From Propionibacteriaceae bacterium (GTDB taxonomy: Bacteria > Actinomycetota > Actinomycetes > Propionibacteriales > Propionibacteriaceae): a stretch of 64,000 nucleotides of DNA. The position numbers and the translations under genes are program-made. The stretch is taken from NCBI GenBank assembly GCA_025965155.1, contig JAOPXN010000070.1:62001-126000 (forward strand). The letters run 5' to 3'. Below, piece after piece: positions 9,784-18,360 of this stretch. The notes under the pieces were generated by a model. That model did no database searches. It was not told the origin of the DNA and was given only the letters and a program-made list of their open reading frames with translations. How positions within the stretch are numbered: position 1 is the first letter of the stretch; the number at the start of each line of letters is the position of its first letter.

Positions 9784-10151
9784 ACAGGCTGCAGGCCGCC
9801 GGCCTCTTCGATGGGTCGATGCGGCCGGGGGTCTACCGCCTGGTGGCCCCGCTGCCTCAGATCACCGAGGCCCTCCAGGCGGCTGGCTGGTCCTGGATTG
9901 CGCTGGACCCGGTGAGCGACCGCGCCGGGTTCTACCGCGAGTTCGCCGAGCGGATGGGGGTCGGCGACTTCTTCGGGGCCAACCTGGATGCGCTCTGGGA
10001 CTGCCTGACCGACCTGGAGCAGCCGACCGCACTGGTGCTCAGCGAGTGGACTCGGTTCGCCGGCCAGCAACCCGAGCAGTGGGCCCGGATCTTCGAGGTC
10101 CTCACCGAGCGCATCGGGGTCGCGCCACCGTTCGCGCTGGTCCTGGCCTAG
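9780..10151 (+). CDS. barstar-family ribonuclease inhibitor
   Basis: 123 residues with the barstar fold. DFFGANLDALWDCLTD (about 61-76) is the family hallmark: the helix that plugs the RNase active site. TALVLSEWTRF and FALVLA are the flanking core strands. It has no signal peptide, so it should stay in the cytoplasm and neutralise RNase that has not been exported. The GTG at 9780 overlaps the RNase stop (GTGA), so RNase and inhibitor are made in a coupled way. This is the immunity half of the cassette attached to thiE. Confidence 0.92.
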   Translation: MNRLQAAGLFDGSMRPGVYRLVAPLPQITEALQAAGWSWIALDPVSDRAGFYREFAERMGVGDFFGANLDALWDCLTDLEQPTALVLSEWTRFAGQQPEQWARIFEVLTERIGVAPPFALVLA

Positions 10152-10173
10152 TGGGCTGTCCCAGCGGTCGTTC

Positions 10174-10656
10174 TCACTTCTTTCGGCAGGTGGGGGCCGG
10201 TCGGTCCTCGCGGAGCTCGGACAGGTCTGTGATCGACGCCGGATACAGCTGGGTAATCCGCAAGACTGCAGGTACTTTCCCGACGTTGCGTACGAAGTGG
10301 GGCGCTACTTCGGTGAAGGCGTCGCCGGCTTTGAATGTCTCAGACTTGCACCCGACCTTGCGTTGAACGGTGCCCGACTCCACCACGGCGATCACTATTC
10401 CCGGGTGTTGGTGCCAGCCCGAGAAGCTACCGACGGGATAAGTCAGCTTGACGCTCCGGACGGCCGTGTCCCGGCGAACCTTGAGCTTGATACCGTCCGC
10501 GCGGGCCCGTGCCGGGCCCTCAAGTACGCCGACGACGCTCTCACTTGCAGCGGGCGCGGGAGAGCTCGGTGGGGTGGCTGATGCACCCGATGCGGCCATG
10601 GAAGCGCCCAAAATCATCGCCATTCCCGACCCAACTGCAAGCATCTTTCTGTTCAT
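10174..10656 (-). CDS. secreted cupin-domain protein
   Basis: 160 residues. N-terminal signal peptide (MNRKMLAVGSGMAMILGA..., Ala-rich, likely cleaved near residues 28-32), then one cupin barrel. Cupin motif 1 is GWHQHPG; a later TEVAPHFVRN supplies the second histidine. Metal-binding cupins of this sort are diverse, and no substrate can be inferred. The start is placed at ATG 10656 because GGGAGGAAG precedes it by about 8 nt; an upstream in-frame ATG at 10683 would add nine residues before the signal. Convergent with the barstar gene. Confidence 0.82.
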   Translation of the reverse strand: MNRKMLAVGSGMAMILGASMAASGASATPPSSPAPAASESVVGVLEGPARARADGIKLKVRRDTAVRSVKLTYPVGSFSGWHQHPGIVIAVVESGTVQRKVGCKSETFKAGDAFTEVAPHFVRNVGKVPAVLRITQLYPASITDLSELREDRPAPTCRKK

Positions 10657-10812
10657 CGTTAATGCTTCCTCCCGCTCGGTCATTGGCCCCACTTTGGCCA
10701 TGCTGGGCTTTATCCATACTGGAGCCATTCCGATGGACGTCGCAAGAGATCGCAGGCATTAATGAGGCGATGTGGATGCCTACTACTGCACAGTCCCCGA
10801 CGGCGTGCGGAC

Positions 10813-11967
10813 TCAGAAGCTACGGCGTACGGCCGCCGTCGCGAGCTCGGTCAGCGCCGTCCTCCCAGGATCGGTGAGATCGGCGCCCTCCAGGGCACTC
10901 AGGGCCTGCTGGTAGCCGTCCTCAATCATGGATTCCACCGCATCGCGGGCACCCGAGGAGATGATCACCTCGTGCAGCAACGTGATCCCGTCCTCGTCCA
11001 GAGCGGGGTCGCCGAGCAGCCGGACCAGCAGCTCCTGTCCCACCGGGGTGGAGGCCGCGTACGCATGCGCGATCAGCACCGTCCGCTTGCCCTCCCGTAG
11101 GTCGTCCCCGGTCGGCTTGCCGGTCACCAGCGGGTCTCCGAACACTCCGAGCAGGTCGTCGCGGAACTGGAATGCCCGCCCCAGCGGTGACCCGTACGCG
11201 GCCAGGGCCGCCTGCACCCGCTCGTCGGCACCGCCTAGCGCGGCCCCGAACTGGCAGGGACGCTGGACCGTGTAGCGAGCGGACTTGTACTCCACCACCC
11301 GGTTGGCGTCGGCCAGCGCGGCGGCCGCTTGGCCGCCGAGGATTTCGGCCGCGGAGGAGCGCAGTGGGTGCACCTGGGCCAGCACGTCCAGATACTGCCC
11401 GCAGGTCACCTCGGTCCGCATCGCCTGGGCCAGCGGCAGGGCCGACCTCAGCGCAGCATCGGGCAGACCGGCTCGCTGCAGCATCTCCACCGACCACATC
11501 ACCAACAGGTCGCCGAGCAGGATGGCGCCGGCCCGGCCGAACGTCTCGGGGTCACCGAGCCAGCCGGCGCTGGTGTGCAGCGCCTCGAACTGACGGTGCG
11601 CGGCCGGTCGCCCGCGACGAAGGTCGGAGGCGTCCATCACATCGTCGTGTACCAGCGCGCTGACGTGCAGCAGATCCAGACTGGCCGCCGCACTCAGTAG
11701 TGGGCCGGGAGTGTCGGGGCAGCCTGCCGCGGCCACGTAACCCCAGTAGCAGAACGCCGGCCGGAGGCGTTTTCCCCCGGTCAGCAGCTCGCGGGCCATC
11801 CGCTGCACGCCGAGCAGTTCGGCTCCCATCGGCTCGAGCACCGCCGCCTGCTCGTCGAGGAAGATCTCCAGCCGCTCGGAGACCGCGTCCCGAAACACCT
11901 GGGACACCGGAGCCGCTGCGTCCAGGCCGGTGCTCAGATCAGGGCCGTCCTGCTGCGCGTTGATCAC
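10813..11967 (-). CDS. idsA: polyprenyl diphosphate synthase
   Basis: 384-residue trans-isoprenyl diphosphate synthase. The first Asp-rich motif DDVMD is at 108-112, with the GGKRLRP basic block before it (64-70), and the second Asp-rich region RDDLLGVFGD is at 269-278, followed by KPTGDDLREGKRT. It elongates allylic diphosphates with IPP, most likely to geranylgeranyl or farnesyl chain length. Product length is not certain from sequence. A homologue (idsA2/grcC) sits at the same place, next to metF, in mycobacteria. GTG 11967 lies 6 nt after a TAGGCT -10 box. Confidence 0.92.
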   Translation of the reverse strand: MINAQQDGPDLSTGLDAAAPVSQVFRDAVSERLEIFLDEQAAVLEPMGAELLGVQRMARELLTGGKRLRPAFCYWGYVAAAGCPDTPGPLLSAAASLDLLHVSALVHDDVMDASDLRRGRPAAHRQFEALHTSAGWLGDPETFGRAGAILLGDLLVMWSVEMLQRAGLPDAALRSALPLAQAMRTEVTCGQYLDVLAQVHPLRSSAAEILGGQAAAALADANRVVEYKSARYTVQRPCQFGAALGGADERVQAALAAYGSPLGRAFQFRDDLLGVFGDPLVTGKPTGDDLREGKRTVLIAHAYAASTPVGQELLVRLLGDPALDEDGITLLHEVIISSGARDAVESMIEDGYQQALSALEGADLTDPGRTALTELATAAVRRSF

Positions 11968-11973
11968 ATGCTG

Positions 11974-11979
11974 AGCCTA
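11974..11979 (-). promoter_or_regulatory. -10 box, leaderless start of idsA
   Basis: Minus-strand TAGGCT, 6 nt, GTG at 11967; back-to-back with the metF promoter 26 bp away. Confidence 0.55.
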
Positions 11980-12004
11980 CGGAGGCAGCCTTGGGGGTTG
12001 TCCC

Positions 12005-12010
12005 TAGGGT
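12005..12010 (+). promoter_or_regulatory. -10 box, leaderless start of metF
   Basis: TAGGGT, 7 nt, ATG at 12018. Divergent from and overlapping the idsA promoter region. Confidence 0.55.
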
Positions 12011-12017
12011 TGTGCGC

Positions 12018-12962
12018 ATGTCGGTTCGTGCAGGCGTCTCAGCCTCGGCTCGGGGTGCCGCCCCGGGCCGCTCCCGCACGCCGACGATCGTCGACCTGCT
12101 GCAAACCAGTGAGCGACCGCTGGTCTCCTTCGAGCTGTTCCCGGCCAAGGACGAGACGCAGCAAAAGCAGCTGTGGCAGACGATTCGGGAGCTGGAGTCC
12201 CTCGGCCCTGACTTCGTCTCGGTCACCTACGGAGCCAGCGGCTCGACCCGCGACCGGACCATCACAGCCACCGAGGCGATCGCGCAGCACACCACGCTCC
12301 GTTCGATGGCTCACCTGACCTGCGCCAGCCAGTCCAAGGAGCAGATCCGGCGGGTGATCGGCTCCTACGCCGCTGCCGGCGTCCGGCACGTGCTGGCCAT
12401 CCGTGGTGACATGCCGGGCGGCCCAACAGTGCCGTGGGAGAAGCACCCCGAGGGACTGGAGAACGCGACCGAACTGGTGGCGATGGTCCGTGAGCTCGGC
12501 GACTTCTGCGTCGGCGTAGCCGCCTTCCCGGACCTCCATCCGGAGCGGCACGACGCCGACCTCGATGCCCGGGTGCTGGTTGCCAAGGCCGAGGCCGGGG
12601 CCGGCTTCGCCATCACCCAGCTCTTCTTCACCGCGCAGAACTACTTCGACCTGGTTGCCCGGGTGCGCGCACTGGGCTGCGATCTGCCAATCATTCCGGG
12701 CATCATGCCGGTCACCCGCATCTCCCAGATCACCCGGTTCGCCGAGCTCTCCGGCGCCGCGCTGCCGAAGCGGGTGACCGACCGGCTGCATGCCGCGAGC
12801 GACGACGAGCAGGTACGCAGGGTCGGCGTCGACCTCGCGACCGAGCTCTCGGAGGAGCTGCTGGCTGGGGGAGCCCCCGGTCTGCACTTCATCACGATGA
12901 ACCGCTCGCGGGCTACCCGAGAGATTTACGCCAGATTGCACCAGGCGCTGCGTCGAGCGTGA
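12018..12962 (+). CDS. metF: methylenetetrahydrofolate reductase
   Basis: 314 residues, a single TIM-barrel flavoprotein domain. It reduces 5,10-methylene-THF to 5-methyl-THF for methionine synthesis. Motifs: FELFPAKDE (catalytic Glu region), SVTYGASGSTRDRT (folate/FAD contacts), HLTCASQSKEQI, VLAIRGDMPGG, ITQLFFTAQNYFD and the PIIPGIMPVTRISQI closing strand. ATG 12018 fits the -10 spacing; the upstream GTGs add unstructured residues only. Its last 50 bp overlap the 3' end of the opposite-strand helicase gene. Confidence 0.94.
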   Translation: MSVRAGVSASARGAAPGRSRTPTIVDLLQTSERPLVSFELFPAKDETQQKQLWQTIRELESLGPDFVSVTYGASGSTRDRTITATEAIAQHTTLRSMAHLTCASQSKEQIRRVIGSYAAAGVRHVLAIRGDMPGGPTVPWEKHPEGLENATELVAMVRELGDFCVGVAAFPDLHPERHDADLDARVLVAKAEAGAGFAITQLFFTAQNYFDLVARVRALGCDLPIIPGIMPVTRISQITRFAELSGAALPKRVTDRLHAASDDEQVRRVGVDLATELSEELLAGGAPGLHFITMNRSRATREIYARLHQALRRA

Positions 12963-15150
12963 CCAGCCGTTGGGTCGGTCGGGTCAGCGCCACGTAGAGC
13001 ACCCTGACGCCACCGGGCGACTCCTCCACGATCTCGTCCGGACTGACCACCAGCACGCCGTCGTACTCGAGTCCCTTCGACTCAAGCGGCGTGACGACCG
13101 CAATCCGGTCGGAGAGCTGGGCGACGGCGTCGGACAGCTGCCCGAGCCGGGACGGCGGAGATATCACTCCGACCGTGCCCTCGACCTGGGTCAGCAGCGT
13201 CTGGACCGCGTCGGTGGTGGCGCGGACCAGGTCGCCGTCCCCGGCGACCAGCAGCGCAGGCTCGATGCCGGTGGACCGGACAGCGGTCGGCAGGTCCGCG
13301 TCGGGGTACGCCTCCACTACCACCCGTGCCGCCAGGTCGAAGACCTCAGCAGGGCTGCGGTAGTTGGTGCTCATCCGGAACCGGCGCAGCGGTGCCCGCC
13401 CGATCATGTCGTTGACGGCGCGGGCCGCCTCCTGGGTGTCGGGCCAGGAGCTCTGTGCCGGATCACCCACCACGGTCCAGCTGGCCTGCGGACCGCGGCG
13501 GCGCAGCATGCGCCACTGCATCGGGGTGATGTCCTGCGCCTCGTCAACCAGGATGTGCGCGAAGGTCTCGTACGGCAACGCGAACGGGTCAATCTCCTTG
13601 GCCGGGATCATCCGGTCCATCGTGGTGACGACCTCCGGCAGCTCCTCGTCGGAGTCGATGAACAGCGAGATCTCGGCCTCCTGCTCCGGCACCGGGCCGA
13701 GCAGGTTCACCAGCTCGTCCAGCAGTGCGCCGTCCGCCGCGGTCCACTCCCCGCCCTCCTGCAGGGCCGGGTCGCGGTAGCTGGCGCTCAGTGCCTGCTG
13801 TTCGGCCCGGGACAGGACCGAGGCGGCGGCCCTCGCCATCAGCTGTGGGTCGGCCAGCCGCAGCAGCGCGGCGGGCGCACTCAGCGGCGGCCACCAGGCG
13901 TGGCAGAACATCCGGTAGGCGGCGGTGTCGCTGACCAGGTCGTCGAACTCTTCCCGCTCCAGGTCCAGCTCGCGCGGCCTGGAGCGCCACAGGGCGTTCA
14001 GCAGGGCGGTTTCGGCCGCCTCGCGTCCGGTATTGAGCTTGTGTCGGGCCAGTACGTCGGTCCGGATCCGGGCGAGCACCTCGGCGTTGAGCGCCAGGAC
14101 CTCGCCCCGCACGGTCAGCCGCAGCTCCAGCGGCATGGCCTGCGGCGGCTCTGCGACCAGGCGCTTGAGGACCTGCACCATCCGCAGGCTGCCCTTGATC
14201 GCCAGCACGTCGGCGGAGTCGATCCGGTCACCGCGCATTCTCACCACGTCGGAGGCAACGGACCCGATGGAACGCAGGGTGACCGCGTCCTCACCCAGGG
14301 ACGGCAGCACCCGCTCGATGTAGTTCATGAACACCCGGCTGGGGCCGACCACGAGCACCCCGCCCGACTCGAACCGCCGACGGTTGGAGTACAGCAGGTA
14401 CGCCGCCCGGTGCAGCGCCACGACCGTCTTGCCGGTGCCAGGTCCGCCGGAGATCATCGTCACGCCCTGGTACGGGGCCCGGATGGCCTCGTCCTGCTCG
14501 GCCTGGATGGTGGCGACGATGTCCTTCATCTGGTGTCCGCGGGCCCGGGACAGGGCGGCCATCAGTGCCCCTTCGCCGATCACCACCAGCTCGGTGTCGT
14601 CCGCGTTCCCGTCGAGCAGGTCGTCCTCGATGCCGATCACCCGAATTCCGGCGCAGCGCAGCACCCGGCGGCGGGTCACCTGCATCGGGTTGCTCGGAGT
14701 GGCGCGATAGAACGGTTCCGCGGCCGGAGCGCGCCAGTCGATCACCAGCGGCTCGTACTCGGCATCGCGGACACCGATCCGGCCCACGTAGCGAATCTCG
14801 CCGTCGGTCCGGTCCAGCCGGCCGAACACCAGCCCCTCGTGCTCCGCGTCCAGCACCGCCAACCTCTTGGCCGACTGGAAGGCGAACACGTCGCGTTCGT
14901 AAAGGCCGGTGCCGTCCTCCTCACGGACGAAGTTGGCCCGGTCCGACTGGTACAGCGCCTTGCCCTCGGCCGCCACCTGCTTGGCGGACCGGGTCGCCTC
15001 TGTCAGCCGGGCATAGACCAGGTCGACGTGGGCTTGTTCGACCGCCAGTTCGCGCTCGAAGGTGCTGGTTGACGGCTCGGCGCGGACGGGGCCGCTCTGC
15101 TGAGCCTTCGGTCCTGCATGGCCGGCGGAGTTCGAATGCGCGTTAGTCAA
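12913..15150 (-). CDS. helD: HelD-like UvrD/Rep-family helicase (RNA polymerase recycling)
   Basis: About 745 residues, superfamily 1. N-terminal coiled coil (about 30-70, FERELAVEQAHVDLVYARL) followed by the class-specific VIDWRAPAAEPFY block, Walker A GGPGTGKT (about 235-242), an ILVDEAQDITPMQW motif II, RMSTNYRSP and the C-terminal LYVALTRPTQRL motif VI. This arrangement is that of actinobacterial HelD/HelR, which removes stalled RNA polymerase and can confer rifampicin tolerance. No ATG or GTG fits; TTG 15150 is the best start, and the longer open frame upstream lies antisense to the FAD oxidoreductase gene. Its 3' end overlaps metF tail-to-tail by 50 bp. Confidence 0.87.
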   Translation of the reverse strand: MTNAHSNSAGHAGPKAQQSGPVRAEPSTSTFERELAVEQAHVDLVYARLTEATRSAKQVAAEGKALYQSDRANFVREEDGTGLYERDVFAFQSAKRLAVLDAEHEGLVFGRLDRTDGEIRYVGRIGVRDAEYEPLVIDWRAPAAEPFYRATPSNPMQVTRRRVLRCAGIRVIGIEDDLLDGNADDTELVVIGEGALMAALSRARGHQMKDIVATIQAEQDEAIRAPYQGVTMISGGPGTGKTVVALHRAAYLLYSNRRRFESGGVLVVGPSRVFMNYIERVLPSLGEDAVTLRSIGSVASDVVRMRGDRIDSADVLAIKGSLRMVQVLKRLVAEPPQAMPLELRLTVRGEVLALNAEVLARIRTDVLARHKLNTGREAAETALLNALWRSRPRELDLEREEFDDLVSDTAAYRMFCHAWWPPLSAPAALLRLADPQLMARAAASVLSRAEQQALSASYRDPALQEGGEWTAADGALLDELVNLLGPVPEQEAEISLFIDSDEELPEVVTTMDRMIPAKEIDPFALPYETFAHILVDEAQDITPMQWRMLRRRGPQASWTVVGDPAQSSWPDTQEAARAVNDMIGRAPLRRFRMSTNYRSPAEVFDLAARVVVEAYPDADLPTAVRSTGIEPALLVAGDGDLVRATTDAVQTLLTQVEGTVGVISPPSRLGQLSDAVAQLSDRIAVVTPLESKGLEYDGVLVVSPDEIVEESPGGVRVLYVALTRPTQRLVTLDAAPGAIWRKSLG

Positions 15151-15191
15151 GAGGAGAACATTCCTTACCCCAGAAAATGTGAGGACCAACT

Positions 15192-16523
15192 CTACAGTCG
15201 CAACGCTTGGTTCAGGTAGTCGTGAGCTCCGTAGGAGGCCAGTGCGCCGGACAGCACCGTCTGGGACGGCTGGCTGCCACCGCGGGAAAAGGGTCCCGCG
15301 ACGAACACGCCGGTGACCTCGCTGCTGATCGGAGGTCGGCGCAGCCAGCTGGCGAATCCGTCCCAGGCCGCGCCGGCGCTGGCAGTCGGTGTCGCCGCAG
15401 CGTAGTCGTGGCTGCTCAGCAGGGTGCCGGCTCCGTACGGGCGGGCGTACTCCACGCGCGGTCCGCCGGCGCCACGTCCGGGGAACCGATGGTGGACCGT
15501 CTCGGTGACCTCGGCGCACTGCTGTGGAAGCACGCGGTGACTGACCCGCGGCGCTAGGGCCGGGTGCAGCCGGTGGACGGCTCGCCGCTCGGCCCGGGCC
15601 GTGGTCGGGGGCAGCAGAGCGTCGTAGAGCTGCCACGGGTCGACCGTGCAGACCACTGCCGCCGCGTCGATCCGCTCCGAACCGACCAGCACCCCGGTGG
15701 CTCGGCCGTCCTCCACCACCACGCCGTTGACCCGCGCTCCCAGCCTGACCCGTACCCGGCGCTGTGCCAACCGGCCGGCGAGCGCATCGACCAGCACGGA
15801 GCTGCGACCGACGTCGGGGCCGTTGATCGTCCAGCGGCCGAACGTACGCGCGACCGATAGCTCGACGGCGCACCAGGCGGGGGTCCGCCGCGGGGTGGAG
15901 CCGAGCCGGTAGGCCACCGAGCGGATGATCGCGGCCAGGTGCGGATGATCAACCTCCCGGGCCAGCTGCTCGATGCTGCGCCGCGGCTGCAGGGTCCGCC
16001 GGACCCGGCTGTCGAGCTGGGACCTGCCGCGCAGCTCAGCCTCCAGACCGAGCGGCCGGACCGTCTGCCAGACGTTGTCCAGCCGGTCGACGAGCGACCG
16101 CCACCGTTCGGCCACCCCAACGCCGTAGCTCTGCCTCAGCACCGCGTACTGCTCGCCACGGTCGGTAGGCAGCAGCAGCGTGGCTCCGTCCGGAAACACG
16201 TGCCTGGCCGGGGACGCCGGGACGAGGGAGTACCCGAGGCGCTGCAGCTCGGCGTCGAAGGGTCGACCGCTCTTCCGGAACAGGTCTCGGAACGGGGCCG
16301 GGAAGCCGAGGATGCTCGGGGCGTCGTCCGCCAGCGCCCCCGACGGTGGGAGCTCGAACCGTTCCCGCTGGTACGGATCCAGCGGGTACGGGGCCCAGCA
16401 ACCCCCGAGCCGGTCCGCCGCCTCCACCAGCTCAACCGAATGCCCCGCCTTGGCCAGCCGAGCGGCCGCGGCCATCCCGGCCAGACCACCCCCGACCACC
16501 ACCACCGGGCCTGCGAACTTCAT
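15192..16523 (-). CDS. FAD-dependent oxidoreductase, phytoene-desaturase-like
   Basis: 443 residues. N-terminal Rossmann FAD motif VVVVGGGLAGMAAAARLA (7-24) with the acidic ribose-binding end VELVEAADRLGG, and a C-terminal FAD-closing segment GVFVAGPFSRGGSQPSQTV. The plan is that of the NAD(P)-binding-like/CrtI-squalene desaturase-amine oxidase superfamily. The substrate cannot be told; the neighbouring isoprenoid synthase makes a prenyl or carotenoid-like compound conceivable but no more than that. ATG 16523 follows TAGCCT by 7 nt. Upstream of helD on the same strand with a 41-nt gap, so they may share a transcript. Confidence 0.82.
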   Translation of the reverse strand: MKFAGPVVVVGGGLAGMAAAARLAKAGHSVELVEAADRLGGCWAPYPLDPYQRERFELPPSGALADDAPSILGFPAPFRDLFRKSGRPFDAELQRLGYSLVPASPARHVFPDGATLLLPTDRGEQYAVLRQSYGVGVAERWRSLVDRLDNVWQTVRPLGLEAELRGRSQLDSRVRRTLQPRRSIEQLAREVDHPHLAAIIRSVAYRLGSTPRRTPAWCAVELSVARTFGRWTINGPDVGRSSVLVDALAGRLAQRRVRVRLGARVNGVVVEDGRATGVLVGSERIDAAAVVCTVDPWQLYDALLPPTTARAERRAVHRLHPALAPRVSHRVLPQQCAEVTETVHHRFPGRGAGGPRVEYARPYGAGTLLSSHDYAAATPTASAGAAWDGFASWLRRPPISSEVTGVFVAGPFSRGGSQPSQTVLSGALASYGAHDYLNQALRL

Positions 16524-16530
16524 AGCAGGC

Positions 16531-16536
16531 AGGCTA
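16531..16536 (-). promoter_or_regulatory. -10 box, leaderless start of FAD oxidoreductase gene
   Basis: Minus-strand TAGCCT, 7 nt, ATG at 16523. Confidence 0.5.
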
Positions 16537-16593
16537 AGGGATGGCCGTACGGGCGGAAGTGGGCAGCACCGAAGGGGGCTGTGCCGGTGCCGC

Positions 16594-16599
16594 TAGGCT
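16594..16599 (+). promoter_or_regulatory. -10 box, leaderless start of adenosine kinase gene
   Basis: TAGGCT, 7 nt, GTG at 16607. Supports GTG 16607 over the longer upstream frame. Confidence 0.55.
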
Positions 16600-16606
16600 C
16601 ACTGCC

Positions 16607-17590
16607 GTGCAAATTGCCGTGACCGGATCCATCGCGATGGACCACCTGATGACGTTTCCCGGGCGATTTGCCGAGTCCATCGTGGTCGAGCAGCTGAACA
16701 ACATCTCGCTATCGTTCCTGGTCGACGACCTGCAGATTAAGCGCGGCGGGATTGCGCCCAACATCTCGTTCGGACTCGCGGCGTTGGGCCTGAACCCGCT
16801 GCTGGTCGGCTCCGTCGGTGAGGACTTCGCCGAGTACCGCGCCTGGCTGGACCGGCACGGGGTGCTGACCTGGCCGGTTCGGGTCTCCGAGACCAAGCAC
16901 ACGGCCCGCTTCGTCTGCACCACCGACGCGGACAACGCCCAGATCGGCTCCTTCTACACCGGCGCGATGGCCGAAGCTCGGGAGATCGAGCTCAAGCCGA
17001 TCGCCGACAAGGCCGGCGGGCTGGACCTGGTGATCATCTCCCCGAACGACCCGGAGGCGATGCAGCGGCACACCGATGAATGCCGGTCCCGCGGCTATGA
17101 CTTCGTCGCCGACCCCTCGCAGCAGCTGGCCTGGATGGACGGGCCGGGGATCAAGCGGCTGATCGACGGCGCCACGTACCTGTTCTCCAACGACTACGAG
17201 GACTCCCTGATCAGCCAAAAGACCGGTTGGTCGCACGAGGAGATCCTGTCCAGGGTCGGTACCCGGGTGATCACCCGCGGCAAGGACGGCGCAAGTATCG
17301 AGATCGCCGGCCAACCCCGGATCGACGTAGCGATCGCGCCCGAGACAGCACGGGTGGACCCGACCGGGGTCGGTGACGCCTTCCGGGCGGGCTTCGTCGC
17401 GGGCCTGGCCTGGGGTGTGTCGCTGGAACGCTGTGCCCAGATCGGGTCGTTGCTCTCCAGCTATGTGGTGGCCATCGTCGGCACCCAGGAGTACCGGCTA
17501 CAGGGCAGCTTCCTGCCCCGGTTCGAGGCCAGCTACGGGGCCGCGGCAGCCGCAGAGATCGCGCCGTACGTGAGATACGCCCGGCTCTGA
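16607..17590 (+). CDS. adoK: PfkB-family adenosine kinase
   Basis: 327 residues. Closely follows the mycobacterial adenosine kinase pattern: IAVTGSIAMDHLMTFPGRF at the N-terminus, SLSFLVDDL, RGGIAPNISFGLAALG (first PfkB signature), SFYTGAMAEAREIEL, ADPSQQLAWMDG and the catalytic DPTGVGDAFRAGF (second signature, with the Asp base). It phosphorylates adenosine to AMP in purine salvage, in the cytoplasm. This family is more similar to ribokinase than to eukaryotic adenosine kinase. GTG 16607 matches the conserved N-terminus. Confidence 0.94.
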   Translation: MQIAVTGSIAMDHLMTFPGRFAESIVVEQLNNISLSFLVDDLQIKRGGIAPNISFGLAALGLNPLLVGSVGEDFAEYRAWLDRHGVLTWPVRVSETKHTARFVCTTDADNAQIGSFYTGAMAEAREIELKPIADKAGGLDLVIISPNDPEAMQRHTDECRSRGYDFVADPSQQLAWMDGPGIKRLIDGATYLFSNDYEDSLISQKTGWSHEEILSRVGTRVITRGKDGASIEIAGQPRIDVAIAPETARVDPTGVGDAFRAGFVAGLAWGVSLERCAQIGSLLSSYVVAIVGTQEYRLQGSFLPRFEASYGAAAAAEIAPYVRYARL

Positions 17591-17613
17591 CCGGGAGGTC
17601 GGCGGCGCTCTTC

Positions 17614-17619
17614 TACGCT
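17614..17619 (+). promoter_or_regulatory. -10 box, leaderless start of PIG-L gene
   Basis: TACGCT, 6 nt, ATG at 17626. Confidence 0.5.
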
Positions 17620-17625
17620 GCAGGC

Positions 17626-18360
17626 ATGCCTGAACTAATGCCGGTGGACGAGTCCTGGGGCCGGGCGCTGTGCGTCGTGGCCCATCCCGACGACCTGGAG
17701 TTTGGTACCTCAGCGGCGATCGCCCGCTGGACCGACCAGGGGAGGACCGTTGTGTACGCAATGGTGACCAGCGGGGAGGCGGGCATCGACGCGCTGGCGC
17801 CGGACGAGTGCAAGCCGGTCCGCGAAGCTGAGCAGATTGAATCGGCCCGCATCGTCGGAGTGGAAGTCGTGGAGTTTCTCGGTGAACCCGACGGCGTCCT
17901 GGAGTACGGCGTGAGCCTCCGCCGGGTGATCTGCGCGGCGGTCCGCCGGCACCGCCCAGACATTGTCATCACCAACAACTTCCGGGATACCTGGGGCGGG
18001 CAGTCGCTGAACCAGGCCGACCATATCGCCACTGGTCGGGCCACCTTGGACGCGGTCCGGGACGCAGGAAACCGCTGGGTCTTCCCCGAGCAGCTGGACC
18101 AGGGACTTCAGCCGTGGGGCGGGGTCAGGTCGGTCTGGGCGGCCGGCTCGCCGGATGGGCGGCACGCCGTCGACATCACCGCCACCTTCGACCGCGGCGT
18201 CGCGTCGCTGGCCGCGCACCGTGCCTACATCGACGGACTGGGCTGGGAGCACTTCGACCCGGAGGAGTACCTCGAGGCCGGTGCGCGCTCCACCGGAACC
18301 CGGTTGGGAGTGCCGCGGGCCGCCGGTTTCGAGGTCCTGTCGATGGGCTGGGGCGACTGA
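17626..18360 (+). CDS. PIG-L family LmbE-like deacetylase
   Basis: 244 residues. The zinc-binding, catalytic AHPDD motif is at 19-23, followed by EFGTSAAIARW; a later NQADHIATGRATLDA provides the third metal histidine. Family members remove acetyl groups from N-acetylglucosaminyl compounds; in actinobacteria the known roles are mycothiol synthesis (MshB), mycothiol conjugate amidase (Mca) and antibiotic tailoring. This protein is shorter than typical MshB/Mca, and I cannot assign the substrate. The gene stands alone, and a 717-bp non-coding stretch follows. Confidence 0.88.
   Translation: MPELMPVDESWGRALCVVAHPDDLEFGTSAAIARWTDQGRTVVYAMVTSGEAGIDALAPDECKPVREAEQIESARIVGVEVVEFLGEPDGVLEYGVSLRRVICAAVRRHRPDIVITNNFRDTWGGQSLNQADHIATGRATLDAVRDAGNRWVFPEQLDQGLQPWGGVRSVWAAGSPDGRHAVDITATFDRGVASLAAHRAYIDGLGWEHFDPEEYLEAGARSTGTRLGVPRAAGFEVLSMGWGD

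Noticed and set aside
12970-15072. 700-codon plus-strand open frame opposite helD
   Set aside because: It is the antisense of the helicase gene; composition is His/Gly/Arg/Val-rich with no protein-family motif, and helD motifs on the other strand are unambiguous.
15151-15191. rifampicin-associated element upstream of helD
   Set aside because: No 19-bp GGGGCTTGC-type inverted repeat is present in the gap or in the flanking sequence examined.
15151-15873. N-terminal extension of the HelD frame to 986 codons
   Set aside because: The extension is antisense to the FAD oxidoreductase coding sequence and is Arg-rich; HelD homologues begin near the coiled coil at about residue 30 of the shorter form.
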